Shown here: positions 1 to 12,771 of the stretch, in pieces
Numbering within the stretch: position 1 is the first letter of the stretch
Layout: every line of letters begins with the position of its first letter
DNA from: Apiotrichum sp. Y4204
Lineage: Eukaryota; Basidiomycota; Tremellomycetes; Trichosporonales; Trichosporonaceae
Length of the DNA: 64,000 bases
Reading direction: 5' to 3'
NCBI GenBank assembly: GCA_025531455.1
Contig: JAMYHL010000038.1
Location: forward strand, 62,001-126,000
The notes under the pieces: generated by a model
What the model was told of the DNA's origin: nothing
The model's input: only the letters and a program-made list of their open reading frames with translations
The model's database searches: none
Program-made: the position numbers and the translations under genes

Positions 1-2119
1 CCACTGGTACGTAACCAGTTTGTTCAACCAGCTTACAGACAAGCCTGGCATGGCCACAAGTACCTCGACCCTGCAGAGAGTGGTGCTATCATCCCTATTC
101 TGCATGTCAATGGCTACAAGGTGAGACTCTGAAGTATCTTTGCCTCTAACGCTTCCAAGATTGGCGAGCGCACCATCCCTGGTACAATGGACAACCTTGA
201 GCTTGCTGCTCTTTATACCGGATATGGTTACCAGGTGCGGATTGTCGAGTACCCCGACTACCACCTCGAACACAAGACGACTCCCGAGCGTGACCTTGCT
301 GTCAACTATGACATGGCGGCATCTATGCGCTGGGCTTTGGATGAGATTCACAAGATTCAGAAGGCCGCGAGGTCGGGCAAGCCCATCACCAAGGCACGTC
401 CGCCAATCATTATTCTCCGGACACCCAAGGGATGGAGTGGACCGAAAGTACTTGACGGTCACGACATCGAGGGATCATGGCGTGCTCACCAAGGTGAGCT
501 GGCTAAGAAGCTGTGACAACATATCACTTACCATGAAGTTCCTCTCCCGCAGGCTGCCACCGATCCCAACCAGTTCGAACTTCTCAACAAATGGCTCAAG
601 TCATACAAGGCTGAGGAGCTATTCCACCCGGACACGAACGATCTCATTGATCCCAAGGTTGTCCGCATTGTGCCCAAGAAGCCGCACCACCGCATGGGCC
701 AAGTCAAGGCTGCATACGCCGCTTATCAGCCACTTACGTCGCCTGACTGGAAGCCGTTCGCGCACGAGAAGGACAGCTCTGTCTCCAACATGAAAGCGTG
801 AGTCGGTGTTTTGCGAACACGACTAACGACGATAGGGTTGGTGAATACATTTTGAAGATTGTCGAGGAGAACCCCAAGACCTTCCGCATCTTCTCTCCTG
901 ATGAGATTACCTCAAACAAGCTCGACGCAGCACTGCGTGTAACTCATCGCGATTTCCAGTGGGACCCCGAAACTGCCCAGAATGGTGGACGTGTCATTGA
1001 GATGCTGTCCGAGCACACGCTGCAGGGCTTCCTGGTGGGTCTACGATCACGCACGCTCCCCATGCTAACGAGATAGCAAGGCTATGCCCTCACCGGACGC
1101 CATGGTCTGTTCCCTTCGTACGAGGCGTTCCTAGGCATTGTCACTACCATGGTGGAACAGTACGCCAAGTTTGTCAAGATGGCCATAGAGACCAAGTGGC
1201 GTCCTGGTGTGGCCGGTCTGACCTACATCGAGACGTCTACGCTCTGGCGTCAGGAGCACAACGGCTATAGGTAAGCATATCACATACTGCTGAACTCGTA
1301 GCTTACAACTACAGCCACCAGAACCCTGGTCTCATCGGAAGTTTCATCTCGCTGCCCCGCAACCTTGCTCGCATCTACTTCCCAGCGGACGCCAACACCT
1401 CCGTCTCTACAGTTGCTCACTGTCTTCGGTCGAAGAACTTTATCAACCTCGTCGTCGGCTCCAAGAACCCATCGCGTGTTCTTCTAACCCCTGAGGAGGC
1501 TGAGCTTCATTGCATTGCAGGTGCATCCACGTGGGAGAGCTACTCGTCCGACCGTGGTGTCAACCCCGATGTCGTTCTTGTGGGATGTGGAGTAGAGGTC
1601 ACGTTCGAGACTGTTGCGGCAGCTGCCATCCTTCGCAACGAGGGTGTCCGTGTCCGTATGGTGAACATTAACGACCTTCTCGTTTTGAGCGAGTACGGTG
1701 GTCCCAACCGTCACCCGCACGCCCTTACTGAGGAGAGCTTTGCGACCCTCTTCACCACGGAAAAGCCAGTGGTCGTGGCCTTCCACGGTTATCCCAAGGA
1801 TATGGCCGGTCTCCTCTTCACGCGCAGGACTCATGTCGGCCGCGCGCGTTTCGACATTCTAGGCTACATCGAGGAGGGCACAACAACCACTCCCTGGTCA
1901 ATGCTTCGCCTCAACGATTGCTCACGCTACGACATCGCCCGTCGTGCCATTCAACATGTTGCTGCCACCAACCGTAACCATCCCGTTACTCCGCGGGCGC
2001 ATCTACTGGCGGCCAACTGGTCCCACAAGCTTCGCGAACATGAGAAGTACACGCTCGAGCATGGTACCGACCCCGAATGGTGCGGCGAGATTCCGGCCCT
2101 CAAAGACGGCCACGCGTAA
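1..2119 (+). CDS. XFP: Phosphoketolase (xylulose-5-P/fructose-6-P), 5'-truncated by window edge
   Basis: The thiamine-diphosphate enzyme splits xylulose 5-phosphate or fructose 6-phosphate with phosphate into acetyl phosphate plus an aldose phosphate (cytosol). About 624 C-terminal codons are visible. Exons: 1-6, 44-120, 160-493, 539-797, 836-1034, 1077-1270, 1315-2119 (TAA). The joined frame gives phosphoketolase blocks such as [54 protein letters not shown] and NRHPHALT near the C-terminus. The introns are 37-46 nt with CTAAC-like branch sites. The N-terminal ThDP-binding half lies upstream of the window. The family is patchily distributed in fungi and common in Cryptococcus-like yeasts. 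The convergent neighbour RCM1 ends 175 bp downstream. Identification is firm; only the 5' end is missing. Confidence 0.93.
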
Positions 2120-2293
2120 CCGGTTTCAATTTGTAAAGGTAAAAACATAACAGAGGAAGCCGACGTGGAGATCATGTCGATGGAAAGGAGTAAAAAATAT
2201 CGTTCCCAACAGTCCAGTTGAAGTAGTTCGAGTCTGTTTATAGATCTGATGCATGCGTTGCGAGTCGAGAAAATCAAAAGTACATCTATGTGT

Positions 2294-3980
2294 CTAGGCG
2301 GTGCTCTTCTTCTTTTTCTGCAGCTTCTTCTTTCTCCGATTCCGCTCAATCTGGGCCTGCGTCTTCGCCTTCTTCGCCTTGTCCTCCTGAGCGGTACCGT
2401 CGTCCCCCATGTCAACGTCCTCGTCTTCCTCGTCGCGCCCGCGCTTCTTCCCAGTGGCAGCGCTAACCTCATCATCGCCATCCACCCGCTCAAAACAGCT
2501 CACGAAGAACCCGTTTGTCTTGTCCTCGGGCATGCACCTGATGACGCTCTCGTAACCCTCGGGCAGCTCCTCCTTGAGCCCTCGTCGCTCCCACTTTGGA
2601 AGCACCGACGAGCGAGGCGCAAGGCGCCACTCACCGCCCGAGGCAGCCAGCGCACTGGCGACGACGCGCTCATCCTCCTCGGGGTGGATCGAGCATGTAG
2701 AGTACACGATACGGCGCACCGCGGGGACTGGTGTCAATTTCTGACGTGATGGTGTGTCAACTCACACTTGAACGCATGTAGGATCATTTGGAGCTGGAAG
2801 CCCGCAAGTTTCTCGAGACGCTCCTTCTCGCCCTCCTTCCCGCTGTCGTCCTCCTCATTCTCAACGAGGTAATCGAGGCGGTTGACAATGCCCGACCCGG
2901 AACATGACGGGTCGAGGAGGATACGCGTGACGTTCGGGTAGTCGTCCGGGCTCGTCTCGGTGAAGTCGCCGCGCGTCGGGGTGATGTTGCGGCAGTTGGC
3001 GCGCTCCAGCATCTTTGTCAACGTCTGGTACCTTGGCGGACTGCGCTCAAACGCGTACAGCGTCCCGGTGTTGTGCATCAACGCGCTCATCAAACTCGTC
3101 TTATTCCCCGGCGCGGCCGTCGCGTCGATACACTCCGCGAGCTGCCCGTCCGGCAGGCCGTCCTCCCCGCCCTCCCATCCGTCCATGATGACGACAGCTG
3201 GAATACACGATGCCTTATCCTGCAAAATCACTGCGCCCGACTCGTACCACTTGTCGCCGACCCACCAGCTGGTCGCGGCGGGGAACACGAGTAGGTTGGA
3301 CGGCAGGTGCGGGTCCATGAAGTACTTGCCGTTCGGGACGGGATACTCTGGCTTGGGTATGCGGGTAAAGTTCTTCGTGGCGAGATGTTTGTGCAGCGCC
3401 TCGAGGCTCCAGTCCTCCTTGCTCCCTGTCCTCGCATTCGGGTTCCAACGGACATAGCGCGCCTCGACGACGCTCCCGCTCCGCCCGAGGTCCTTAACGC
3501 TGCTCTTCCCGGCGCGCAACTGCAGGCGCACAAGCTCGGCCTTCAGACGTGCCTGGTGCCGCAGCACAGCTGCTTTCGGAGCCCACTTGTCCGACGCCTC
3601 GATCTTGCCCTTGAACAACAGGTCGTGCAGCAGGACACAGAGGAAGTTGGGTGTTGACGGCGTCGCCTTTGGCCGGAAGGTGTCGCGCTCAAGCTTGCCT
3701 AGTGGTACCGTCTGGAGGAGCGTATTGATCGTGTCCCGGTCTGGAGTCAGATCGCCGTACATAGAGACAAATGCAGCTTCGTTCCAGTCACGCACACTTG
3801 AGTGTTTCGATGATCACTGAGGTGTCAGCTTCACAGACGGACCTGTTGCCTACATGCAAGTACACGCTTCGTTTCGGCCGGCGTGCCCTGCACCTTGGCC
3901 GCCGCCAGCGAGCCCTTGACGGATCCCTTGTGCTTATCCAGGTGGTCGAGCGCCAGCGCCGCTGAACGGTAGAAGTTCAT
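2294..3980 (-). CDS. RCM1: 25S rRNA (cytosine-C5)-methyltransferase RCM1/NSUN5
   Basis: Predicted to methylate a cytosine of large-subunit rRNA with SAM, in the nucleolus. Exons on the minus strand: 3980-3854, 3816-3796, 3740-2766, 2727-2294, giving 518 aa. The N-terminus MNFYRSAALALDHLDKHKGS and the following ETLKY region match NSUN5/RCM1. SAM motif I is DATAAPGNKTS. The motif IV Cys lies in LDPSCSGSG and the catalytic motif VI Cys in VYSTCSIHPEE. The exon join yielding HAFKFPAVRRIVYSTCS fits the family exactly, which fixes the 38-nt intron 2728-2765. Exon 2 is a 21-nt microexon. The C-terminal tail is a Lys/Arg/Asp/Glu-rich, nucleolar-style extension. The length is close to yeast RCM1. It is divergent from VPS10. 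Confidence 0.93.
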
Positions 3981-5341
3981 GGTGAGCGGAGGTTGAAATG
4001 AGGAATGGGGGGTGCGAAGAAATCGATTGAGTCTGTTTGTCCTGAAATTTTCTGGCCGGCTGGCAGCACTTTTCGCCCCGTCACTAATCACTGATAGGCC
4101 TGATGGCTCTCGGTGATGGCGAGGATCGCGATCACTCAAAATGTCTGAAGGGCCTTAGCCGTGCATCCATGCAACAATCTACAACACTACGGTACGTACG
4201 GTGACGAACCGTCTACAGACGTGGCTACTCTACGTTATAGCAGTGAATAACTGTAATCCGTCAGCAACTCGCCAAAGACAAGATGAAGCAATGGAGAGGA
4301 ATAAAGAGGATAGGATCAGGATCGTTGATAAGCTTTCTCCACAAGAGAGTCGGACAATGTAGATAAGTTAAAAGACATCATGAGAGTGGGAAGATCGCCT
4401 TGCGGCTTGAGGGCGACGAGGTGACAGCAGCCGCGCATGCGGCTTGAGTGCAGAGATGTGGCGGAACTTTTATAGTGAATACTTACAGGTCACTGGTGGT
4501 CGCGTTGAGAACGAGATCTAATGCGATGAGACTAGATGAGATGAGAAAGGACAATGGAAGAATGAGCAGAGGAAGAGGAAATCCGGGCAAACTGAAAAAA
4601 GTTGGTCCTTGGATCGCATCCAAGCACTTCGCACTGGGCTGTTTGGCCGCTGGGCGTACTGGGGGCGTACTGGGCGCGCATGAGCGCGGAGATAATCAAA
4701 TATACTGGGAGGCTTGAATAAGGACACCGAAAGAGTGTTGTTGTTGTGTTTGTATTTGGTATTGGCTGCCAGATCCGCCGGATCATCCAGTTGAATTAAG
4801 CCAAAACTCTGCTGATTAGAAAATGCTGCTCGAGTGATAACGGCCCTCCTGCTGCTAATGCTGGCATTAGACTTTTTCCCCTTGCACCGCCACCCCTGAG
4901 CGGGCCGCGCACCGTGTTACCACGCTGGCTAGGGCCCTTGCAGTTGCCAGCCGCACCTGTTGCCAGCCGCACCTCCACCTTTGGCTTATCGGTCGGTTGT
5001 CGACACCTGCTGGCTTGCAACCTGCGTCACAGCTGCGCAAGTGTCATCGATTGCACGCTTGTTCTCGACGTGTACTCGATCCCAACGATCACAACGTTGC
5101 TCAACCTCATCAACTGGCTCTCGTCTTAGTCTTCACACCTATTCAACGAATCCAACACTCTTCAACTCGCGCGCTTCAATCGACAGAAATACGCAGGCTG
5201 AGAGAGTAGGACCTAGACAACGCGTGTTTCTACAACACGTCATCCACCATCTTCCGTCCCATCGTTGAATCGCGCCTACGGTTCAGTTCTTTCGAGATTC
5301 AACCTAGTTGTAGGCGAGCCAGCTGCAGTCGCATTGCAGCA
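3981..5341. other. Intergenic region between divergent RCM1 and VPS10
   Basis: It is 1.36 kb with no supported gene. It should carry both promoters and the VPS10 5' leader. It contains a near-perfect tandem duplication of a 16-bp word (TTGCCAGCCGCACCTG) at 4944-4975. I see nothing else of note. Confidence 0.6.
4944..4975 (+). repeat. Two-copy 16-bp tandem repeat
   Basis: The word TTGCCAGCCGCACCT(G/C) occurs twice back to back upstream of VPS10, with one mismatch at the last base. Function is unknown. Confidence 0.7.
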
Positions 5342-8300
5342 ATGGCAGTCACGTTCGGGAGACCGCGGGGCGGCGTTTTCCCCAAGTTCAACATGCCGTC
5401 GCTGCTTGTGCTTTTAGCATGTGTGCTTGGGTTTCTCGCCACTGTCACCGCGGGAGACCCGGAAGTGCAGGTCTCCAGATTCAAGAACATGCCAGCCAAG
5501 CTGTTCTACTTTGACGACTCGACGGTGAGTTTGGATTAGCACGTTGTGCTGCGCTCGGATCTCCGCCTGAGCCTCAAACTGACGCTCAGACGGTACTCAT
5601 GCACGACCTCACCGAGTCGGCTGTGTTCCGCTCAAATGATGAGGGCAAGACATGGAAACGCATCGAGGACGTTGAAAATGTTCTTCGTCTCGTTGAGCAT
5701 CCTCATGCGAAGAAGGTTGCTTTCCTGCTAGGCAGTGAGAAGAAGCATTACGTGACCTACAATCGCGGAGAAACATGGCAGACGTTCACGACACCACTCC
5801 CCGTCACCGCCAACAGCGATCCGCTCCAGTTCCACGCGACCAAGCACGACTGGATCATCTTCCAGGGAACAAAGTGCGAGCGAACATCGCACTTTCCATG
5901 GGGCGGCAGGCGATGCGCCGACCATGCTTACTACACGACCGATGCGTTCCGGTCTGATCCGAAGCTGCTGTTCGAGACTGTCCGCAGCTGTACCTTTGCC
6001 CGTACTCAGAAGGTTGTCGACACATCCGAGAACATGGTTTTGTGTATCGCGTTTGAGAGCGAGTCCTCGGATGGCCACAGGGTGTCGGACGCCCGTCTCT
6101 ACCGTTCGGACACGTGGTTTGAGAAGAAGGAATATGTCGACCTGGGCATCGGGAAGCGCGCTGTCGGTGTTGTCGGTCTCGGCATCGTGAGCAAATTCAT
6201 GGTCGTCGCCGTCAAGTCACCTGGATCGTTGGACAAGCGCGCCGACAATACGATGATGCTCTTCGTCAGCACTGACGCTGTCAACTGGCGACAGGCCCAG
6301 TTCCCCCACTCCGCTCTGCCGAATCTCGTGGAGAATTCGTACACGATTGTCGACTCAACAACGGACTCAATCGCCGTTGATGTCCTCACTTCACCGCAGT
6401 CCTACATCGGCACACTCTTCGTCTCCTCCGACCAAGGCACCTATTTCGTCGAGTCCCTTCCCGACACCAACCGCAATGAGAATGGTATCGTCGACTTTGA
6501 GCAACTTACCGGTCTTCAAGGAGTTGGTATCGCCAATGTTGTCCGTAATCGCGAACGCGTTGTCACTGGTTCCGAGCGCAAGCAACTCTCGAGTCGCATT
6601 ACATTTGATGATGGCTCCAACTGGTCTCGCATTCGCCCTCCCAAGACCAAGATGGATGGGTCATCTTGGGACTGCGACCCCAGCGAGCTTGAGAAGTGCA
6701 GCCTTCATCTCACGTCGGTCACTACGCCTCACAACCTCGGTACCCTCTTCTCGTCTACCGCTCCCGGTTTTGTGATGGCTGTGGGCTCCGTCGGCGATCA
6801 TCTCCTGCCGTACAACGACTGTGACACCTTCCTCTCAACTGATGCGGGTGTGACTTGGAAGATGGTTCAGGAGGGTGCCCACAAGTACGAGTTTGGCGAC
6901 CAGGGAAGTGTCCTTGTGATCGCCGACGACGAGGAGTTCACCGACCACGTTCACTACTCTTACGACGGCGGCAGCAACTGGAAGAAGCTCGACCTGGGGG
7001 TGACCTGCCGCGTCATTGTCCTCACTACAATTCCGGACTCTACTTCTCAAAAGTTCCTCATTATCGGACAGGTGCCGCGCAAGGACTCCAAGGACGGCCG
7101 GGTCGTCACAGTCTTCCTCGACTTTGCAACTCTCCAGACTCGCAAATGTGGAGAGAGAGACTTTGAGAACTGGTATGCCCGCGGCGGCGAAGGGCAAGAG
7201 TGCATCATGGGTCACAAGCAGTGGTACAAGCGCCGCAAGCTGGACGCCGACTGCTATGTTGGCGACAAGTTTGAAGACCCTGTGGGTCACGAGGAGGACT
7301 GCGAGTGCACCGAGAAGGACTTCGAATGGTAAGTTGTGGTTTTACAATGTAGACTGACGTTAGTGACTTCAACTTTGTTCGCCAAAATGGCAAGTGTGTC
7401 GCTGTTGGTCCAGAAGTGGTCCCTCCTGGCGTGTGCAAGAACAAGGACGACACATATGAGGGCTCCTCAGGCTACCGTAAGATCCCAGGCAACACCTGCA
7501 AGGGCGGTACGGATAAGGCGGCCAAGATCAAGAAGCCTTGCACGGCTGCCAGTCCGGGAGAGGGCAACGTGACCCACGTTATCCATGATTTCGATTCCAT
7601 GGTCGTTTTCAACAGCTACTTCTCCACATCGCAATCGATTCTTATCCAGCTCGCTGATGACACTGTCTGGCAGTCGAGCAACGACGGCTATTCGTGGATT
7701 GAGCCCGTGAAGGACAAAAAGTTCCTTGACGTGCTTATGCATCCCTACGACAACGAGCGCGCATACCTCATCGGAAGTGACCGCAAGATTCACTACACCA
7801 AGGACAGGGGCGCGTCGTGGGACACAATGCATACGCCAATGGACCCGAACACGCTCAGCATTCCACTCCTGGACTTCCACCCCACCAGGTCCGACTGGCT
7901 CATCTACACTGGCTCGCAAGGTTGCTCGGCGACAATTTCAAACACCTGCCACACAACAGCGTATTACAGCACCGACCACGGCCGCTCCTGGCATCAAGTT
8001 GAGAGTTACGTTCGCAATTGCCAGTGGGCGCGTGACACCAACCTCAAGATTGACGAGCGAATGATTATTTGCGAATCGTACACCAGGAAGCAGGGCTCCC
8101 AGAAGTCCGGCGAGGAGAACCCTCTGAAGCTTGTTGCGGGCCGCAACTACTACCGTGATAAGCAGGTCCTGTTCGAGTCCATCGCTGGATACACCACCTT
8201 CTCCGAGTATCTACTCGTCGCCGAGCTCAACCAGGACAAGCACTCGCTGGCGCTTCAAGTGTCACTGAATGGCGTCAATTACGCTGAGGCCCAGTTCCCG

Positions 8301-9908
8301 CCTGGAATGCGTGTTGACAACCACGCATACACAATTTTGGAGAGCAACACCCATGCGGTTTTCCTGCACATGACCATGAACACTGTCCAGAACCGAGAAT
8401 GGGGCAGCCTCTTCAAATCCAACTGGAACGGCACATACTACGGCCTTTCGATCGAACATGTCAACCGCAACAAGCAAGGCTACGTCGACTTTGAAAAGAT
8501 GACCGGCCTGGACGGAATCGCTGTGGTCAACGTTGTGTCCAATCCCTCACGGACCGAGGTCACCGGCCGTAAGAAACTGCAGTCGCGAATCACCCACAAT
8601 GACGGCGGCAAGTGGAGTAGGTTGACTCCTCCGGCACGCGACTCGCTTGGGCGCAAGTACGAATGCAGCGACGTCCGTTGCAGCCTCCACATTCATGGTT
8701 ACAGCGAGCGTCGCGACCCCAAGGCCACCTACAGCAGTCCCTCGGCTGTCGGCTTCATGCTCGCTGTCGGAAACGTCGGTGAGGAGCTGGCTCCTTACAC
8801 CGACAGCGATCTTTTCCTCACGCGAGACGGTGGGTTTACCTGGGAGGAAGTGCACAAGGACGCCCACATGTGGGAGTATGGCGACTCGGGTTCCATCATC
8901 GTCATCGCCAACGACGAAGAGCCTGTGGACCATATCCTGTATAGCAAAGATGAGGGACTCTCGTGGATCTCCTACTCGATTGGCGAGACAATGCGCATCA
9001 AGAGCATTCAGACGGTGCCTCAAGACACATCGCGCCGTTTCATTCTCATTGCCCAGCGGCCCACTGAGCGGAACAAGGACGTCATTGTCCACCTCGACTT
9101 TTCGTCCATTCACGAGCGTCAATGTGAGTTCCCAAAGTTCGGAGTTTGAGTCTCTAATCTCCAAGGCAAGCTTGACTTGAACGACCCCAACAACGACGAC
9201 TTTGAACTCTGGAGCCCGTCCGAGGAGCGCGATGAAAAGTGCCTGTTTGGGCGCCAGACTCAATACCACCGTCGTGTGCGCAAGGCCGACTGCTACATCG
9301 GTAAGCAGGTGGAGGCAATCAAGACGATTGTCAAGAACTGCACATGCACGCCGGCCGATTTCGAGTGCGAGTTCAACTATATCCGGGACGAGACCCGCAA
9401 ATGCGTGCTTGTGCCCGGCGCTACGCCTATGTCTGTCAACACGATGGAGGAGCAATGCGTTGGCGACGCGAATGTCTGGTACGAGCGTACGGCGTACCGC
9501 AAGATGGCCTACTCGACCTGTGAAGGCGGCGAGCGCCTGGATCGTGGCAAGGAACACTCTTGCCCTGGCCTTGTGCGTGCCGGAAGCATGGGTGCGCTAT
9601 TCTGGGCCTCGATAATCATTCTTCCTTTCGCCCTTGCAGGACTGGCGGGCTGGTGGTTCGTCGCAAAGGGAAGCCGCACGGGCGCTATCCGACTCGGCGA
9701 GCACCGCGCGTACGGGAGCAACGCGACCAACGCTCTTCAGACCCTGGCCTCTGTGCCATACTTTATTCTCGGCGTCGCGTCGTCATTGTGGTCGGCAATC
9801 GAGATGCGTATACCATTCGTGCAGGACCTCTTCCGGCGGAGGTCGCCATACCGCGCCGTCCCCATCGACGACGACGCCGAGCTGCTCGGCGAGTACGAGG
9901 ACGACTAG
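5342..9908 (+). CDS. VPS10: Vacuolar protein sorting receptor VPS10 (sortilin family)
   Basis: A type I membrane receptor that cycles between Golgi and endosome and delivers hydrolases to the vacuole. Exons 5342-5524, 5590-7328, 7364-9123, 9166-9908 give 1474 aa, close to fungal VPS10 (about 1500). An N-terminal hydrophobic signal sequence (LLVLLACVLGFLATVTAG) is followed by two luminal Vps10 modules. Asp-box beta-propeller repeats include NDEGKTW, DAGVTW, NDGYSW, DRGASW, DHGRSW and DGGFTW. Each propeller is followed by a Cys-rich 10CC region. The TM segment is near residues 1369-1393 (LFWASIIILPFALAGLAGWW), with an acidic cytosolic tail of about 80 aa. The second ATG at 5393 sits directly before the signal peptide and could be the real start. 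Two tandem Vps10 modules are normal for fungi. Confidence 0.95.
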
Positions 9909-10116
9909 ATGCGCTCGGCCCCGGTGCGACTTGTGAAAGCCAGGACAGTAGTAGTATAGCACATGCTGTATGCATGAATAGATCTAGCGAGAATTCTGCC
10001 AAAGCGCAGTGGATATGGTGTTGTTTTGAACTCAACCTTCATGTTACAGTACAGTATGAGTATGCTTACGGCTCCATTTCTGTCTCTGTCTCCTCTACAC
10101 CCCACTGTTCCCCAAT

Positions 10117-11623
10117 CTATGCGCTTCCTCCGACCTTGACCCACTCGTTATGCCTCTGGAGCAACGAGCTGATGATAAACTCCTCAATCTCAACCTCATC
10201 CTGGCGGCCCTTGGCGAGGTCCGCGAGACGAAGCCACGTCTCAGTGAACGGGTCGGCGCCGAGCTTCTTCTCGTTGCCGGCGTCCAGAGGCGGCGTCATC
10301 ACGCCCGTGAGCCCGGCGTTTCCCCGCCCCTTGGAGTGCAGCGTGCGCTCGACAAAGACGACTTCGGCCTTGCGCTTGTGCAGCTCGTTGCCGATCACCA
10401 GCTGGTGACCGTAGCGCTCGAGCGCGGCGCGCGCCTTGGGGATGAGGAGGTTATCGTCCGTTTCGAGCTGTGGTCAGGCAAAATGCTGGGAGGGCCAGAC
10501 GTACCTTGAAGCTGACTATGTACCCCTCCGGCGTCCACTCCTGCACGAGCGGGCGGAGCACCTTGGGCACCTGGTCCATCTCGAGCGTGAGCGCGCCGTG
10601 CGTGCTCTGAATCTTGTGCTCGGCCTGCTGTCAGGAGAGGAATACTGATAACGGGCGCTCAGCTACGCACCACCCGGTCGTCGGGGAGGAAAAAGTCGGA
10701 CACGGCGGCGGCGAGGTAGAACATGCCCCTGCGGCCGAGGGGGCTCATGACCTGGGAGACGGCGCGGAGGAGCCAGAGATACTCGTTGACGGTCTGGAAG
10801 TCGACCGACAGGAGCGTGCCCTGATCGTGGGCGGCATTGTACGCGCGGAGGATGGGGAGGAGCTTGGCGGCATGCGAAGGAGTGACCACGACCTCGTCGG
10901 TGCCGCTTCCGTTGTGGATCTCCAGCAGGTCCAAGAACGGGTTGAGCGAGTGGCTGTAGTGCCGGCTGAACGGGCGCAGCGAGTGCAGGCGGTGCAGGAA
11001 GATGACTGCGTACCCCGCCTGCAAGAAGTATTCCGCCGACGTCGCACCACGGGTTCCTGCGATCAGCATCGTGGTAACTGGCTGCACGGTCGTGAGAAAC
11101 GGGCAGTCTTGGGAATGCACGTGCGGCCTGAAGGATCTCCTATCGCGTCGGGCCGGTGATCAGATACTCACCAGCTGAGAAGTTGTCCAGGTAACGCACG
11201 CTGAGATGTCAGCGTCGTGCCCGCGACACAGTTCCATGCTGATACCTACGTGTTTGCCTCCAAGGGGACCGTAGTTCCTCCGGACTGGTCGTTAGCTTTG
11301 TCGTGTTGCGGACAATTGCGCCTCAACTACGGCCGAGTGGGACGTGTGCAGCCCATTTCATCGTCTGCTAGTCCGAGGCGGCCTGTAGGCATCTAATGAT
11401 CTCCACGTGCGCAACAGCCACTCCCCACACTCACCGTAACAAGCACGACCTTCTTGTCCTTGACGGCGGCCCATTTGTTGACAAACTGACGCATGACCTC
11501 GGTCTTCTCCTCGAGGTGCGCGGGCGGGCGCTGCGTCTTGAAATAGTCCTCGGTGCTGAACGCGCGCGACCCGGGCACGAGGCCAGGCGTCGGGAATGAG
11601 GTGTGGATGGCCTCTGAAGACAT
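10117..11623 (-). CDS. CAB2: Phosphopantothenate-cysteine ligase (coenzyme A synthesis)
   Basis: Joins cysteine to 4'-phosphopantothenate in CoA biosynthesis (cytosol). Exons: 11623-11435, 11284-11250, 11200-11172, 11056-10671, 10627-10505, 10467-10117, giving about 370 aa. The joined N-terminus reads VLVT|SGGTTVPLEANT|VRYLDNFSAG|TRGATSAEYFL, the nucleotide-binding signature of eukaryotic PPCS/CAB2. Later blocks are FYLAAAVSDFFLPDD, AEHKIQS and IVSFKLETDD. The start ATG at 11623 precedes FSTEDYFKTQRPPAHLEEK, as in other eukaryotic ligases. The exon 5 acceptor is ambiguous by one codon (10627 or 10624). It is convergent with VPS10, about 200 bp away. Confidence 0.92.
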
Positions 11624-12128
11624 GGTGCGGGCAGTAGGTTGAGATGGATGAGATGTATGCAGATAACAGAGATGCGAGTTCGAAGAGGAGCGGTTGTGTG
11701 GACCGGAGGGAGTGGTGTCCGAGCGGCCGAATGGGTGTGTGGGGGAGAGGTTGTGGGGACCAGTGGTGGGGGCTACATTTGGCTGGTGGGAGGAATGAAG
11801 CCGGGCCATTGATCCGGGGATCCGGGGATAGGCGACGGATTGTCTAAAGAGATGACTTGCACACAGTATGACAGCAACCAAGACATGCAACAACACCTGG
11901 AACAATAGAACACGGCGTACGACGGAGAGCAGGAGTCGGGTGCAGCCCGTATATATACAAAGAATATGAATATGAAAGCAGAGTAGAGCATTGAGCAGAA
12001 AGAGCGGTGAGATACAGTGTCTGGAGATTCAGGTGGCGGTTTGGTGGCAACATTGGATGAAGGGTTATGATATCGCAAGTGTATGACAGTCGTGGACTAA
12101 AGTTTGCACCCACACATCGCCCAAGCTG
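11624..12128. other. Intergenic region, CAB2 promoter side
   Basis: 505 bp upstream of CAB2 and downstream of the small minus-strand gene. It has a TATATATA-containing AT-rich patch near 11948-11956. I see no gene. Confidence 0.5.
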
Positions 12129-12771
12129 TCACCGGTGGCCCTTAGAGCTGGAGATGAGCATGTCGACAGTAGCCTGCAGCTGCAGCGTATGAAGCCAACG
12201 GTGGTTTCACAACGTGGAGGACATACAAGCAGTGCAGCAGGACCCAGCGAGTGGCGACGATGTCAGTAGAGGAGGTCCAGTATGCTGCTCTCCACTCTTA
12301 ATACTCACCGCAGCTGCCTGGATTTTAAGCTTTTCAATCTCCTGGTGCGTGTGCACAGAGAGATAGGCAACTTTGGAATCAACCTCGGGTGTTAGTCGAA
12401 AGTTGGATGAACATGAAAGGAGATCGAGATGGATACGGTCGTGGGACAAGACTACAACAAGAAAGGAAAACCAGGCGCGCTCGACGCGAGTGAACCCTGT
12501 GCAGTCCGTGCGCATCGTCTCGGGTCCGCCATGTCCCTCAGATCCTCAGACTCACCCACACGGCAGCACCGACGCCGCCGCCCGCCATGCCGACCATGAG
12601 AGTCGCAAACGACGCGATGAGCGTGTTGACCGAGATGCCCTCGGGCGGCGGCGGGCGGTAGTGGTGATACGGGTCCTCGACATGCATTCTCCGCGGCCTG
12701 TGCTCGCTCCTCAACCTCAGTGCCACTCGCCGAACGGGTGCACGTCCTGCGGTGGCGACGGTGACTCGCAT
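12129..12771 (-). CDS. Small single-TM protein, unknown function, possibly mitochondrial
   Basis: Not recognised. I assembled three exons by splice signals: 12771-12556, 12383-12309, 12179-12129 (TGA), giving 113 aa. The N-terminal 30 residues are Arg-rich with no acidic residue until MHVEDP, like a mitochondrial presequence. One membrane segment follows (NTLIASFATLMVGMAGGGVG), then a short amphipathic tail containing HTHQEIEKLKIQAAA. All three exons join in phase 0. Donors are GTGAGT, and the first acceptor follows a CGACTAAC branch-like site. The 172-nt first intron is longer than usual here, so an extra exon is possible. It is divergent from the ZIP transporter. Confidence 0.5.
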
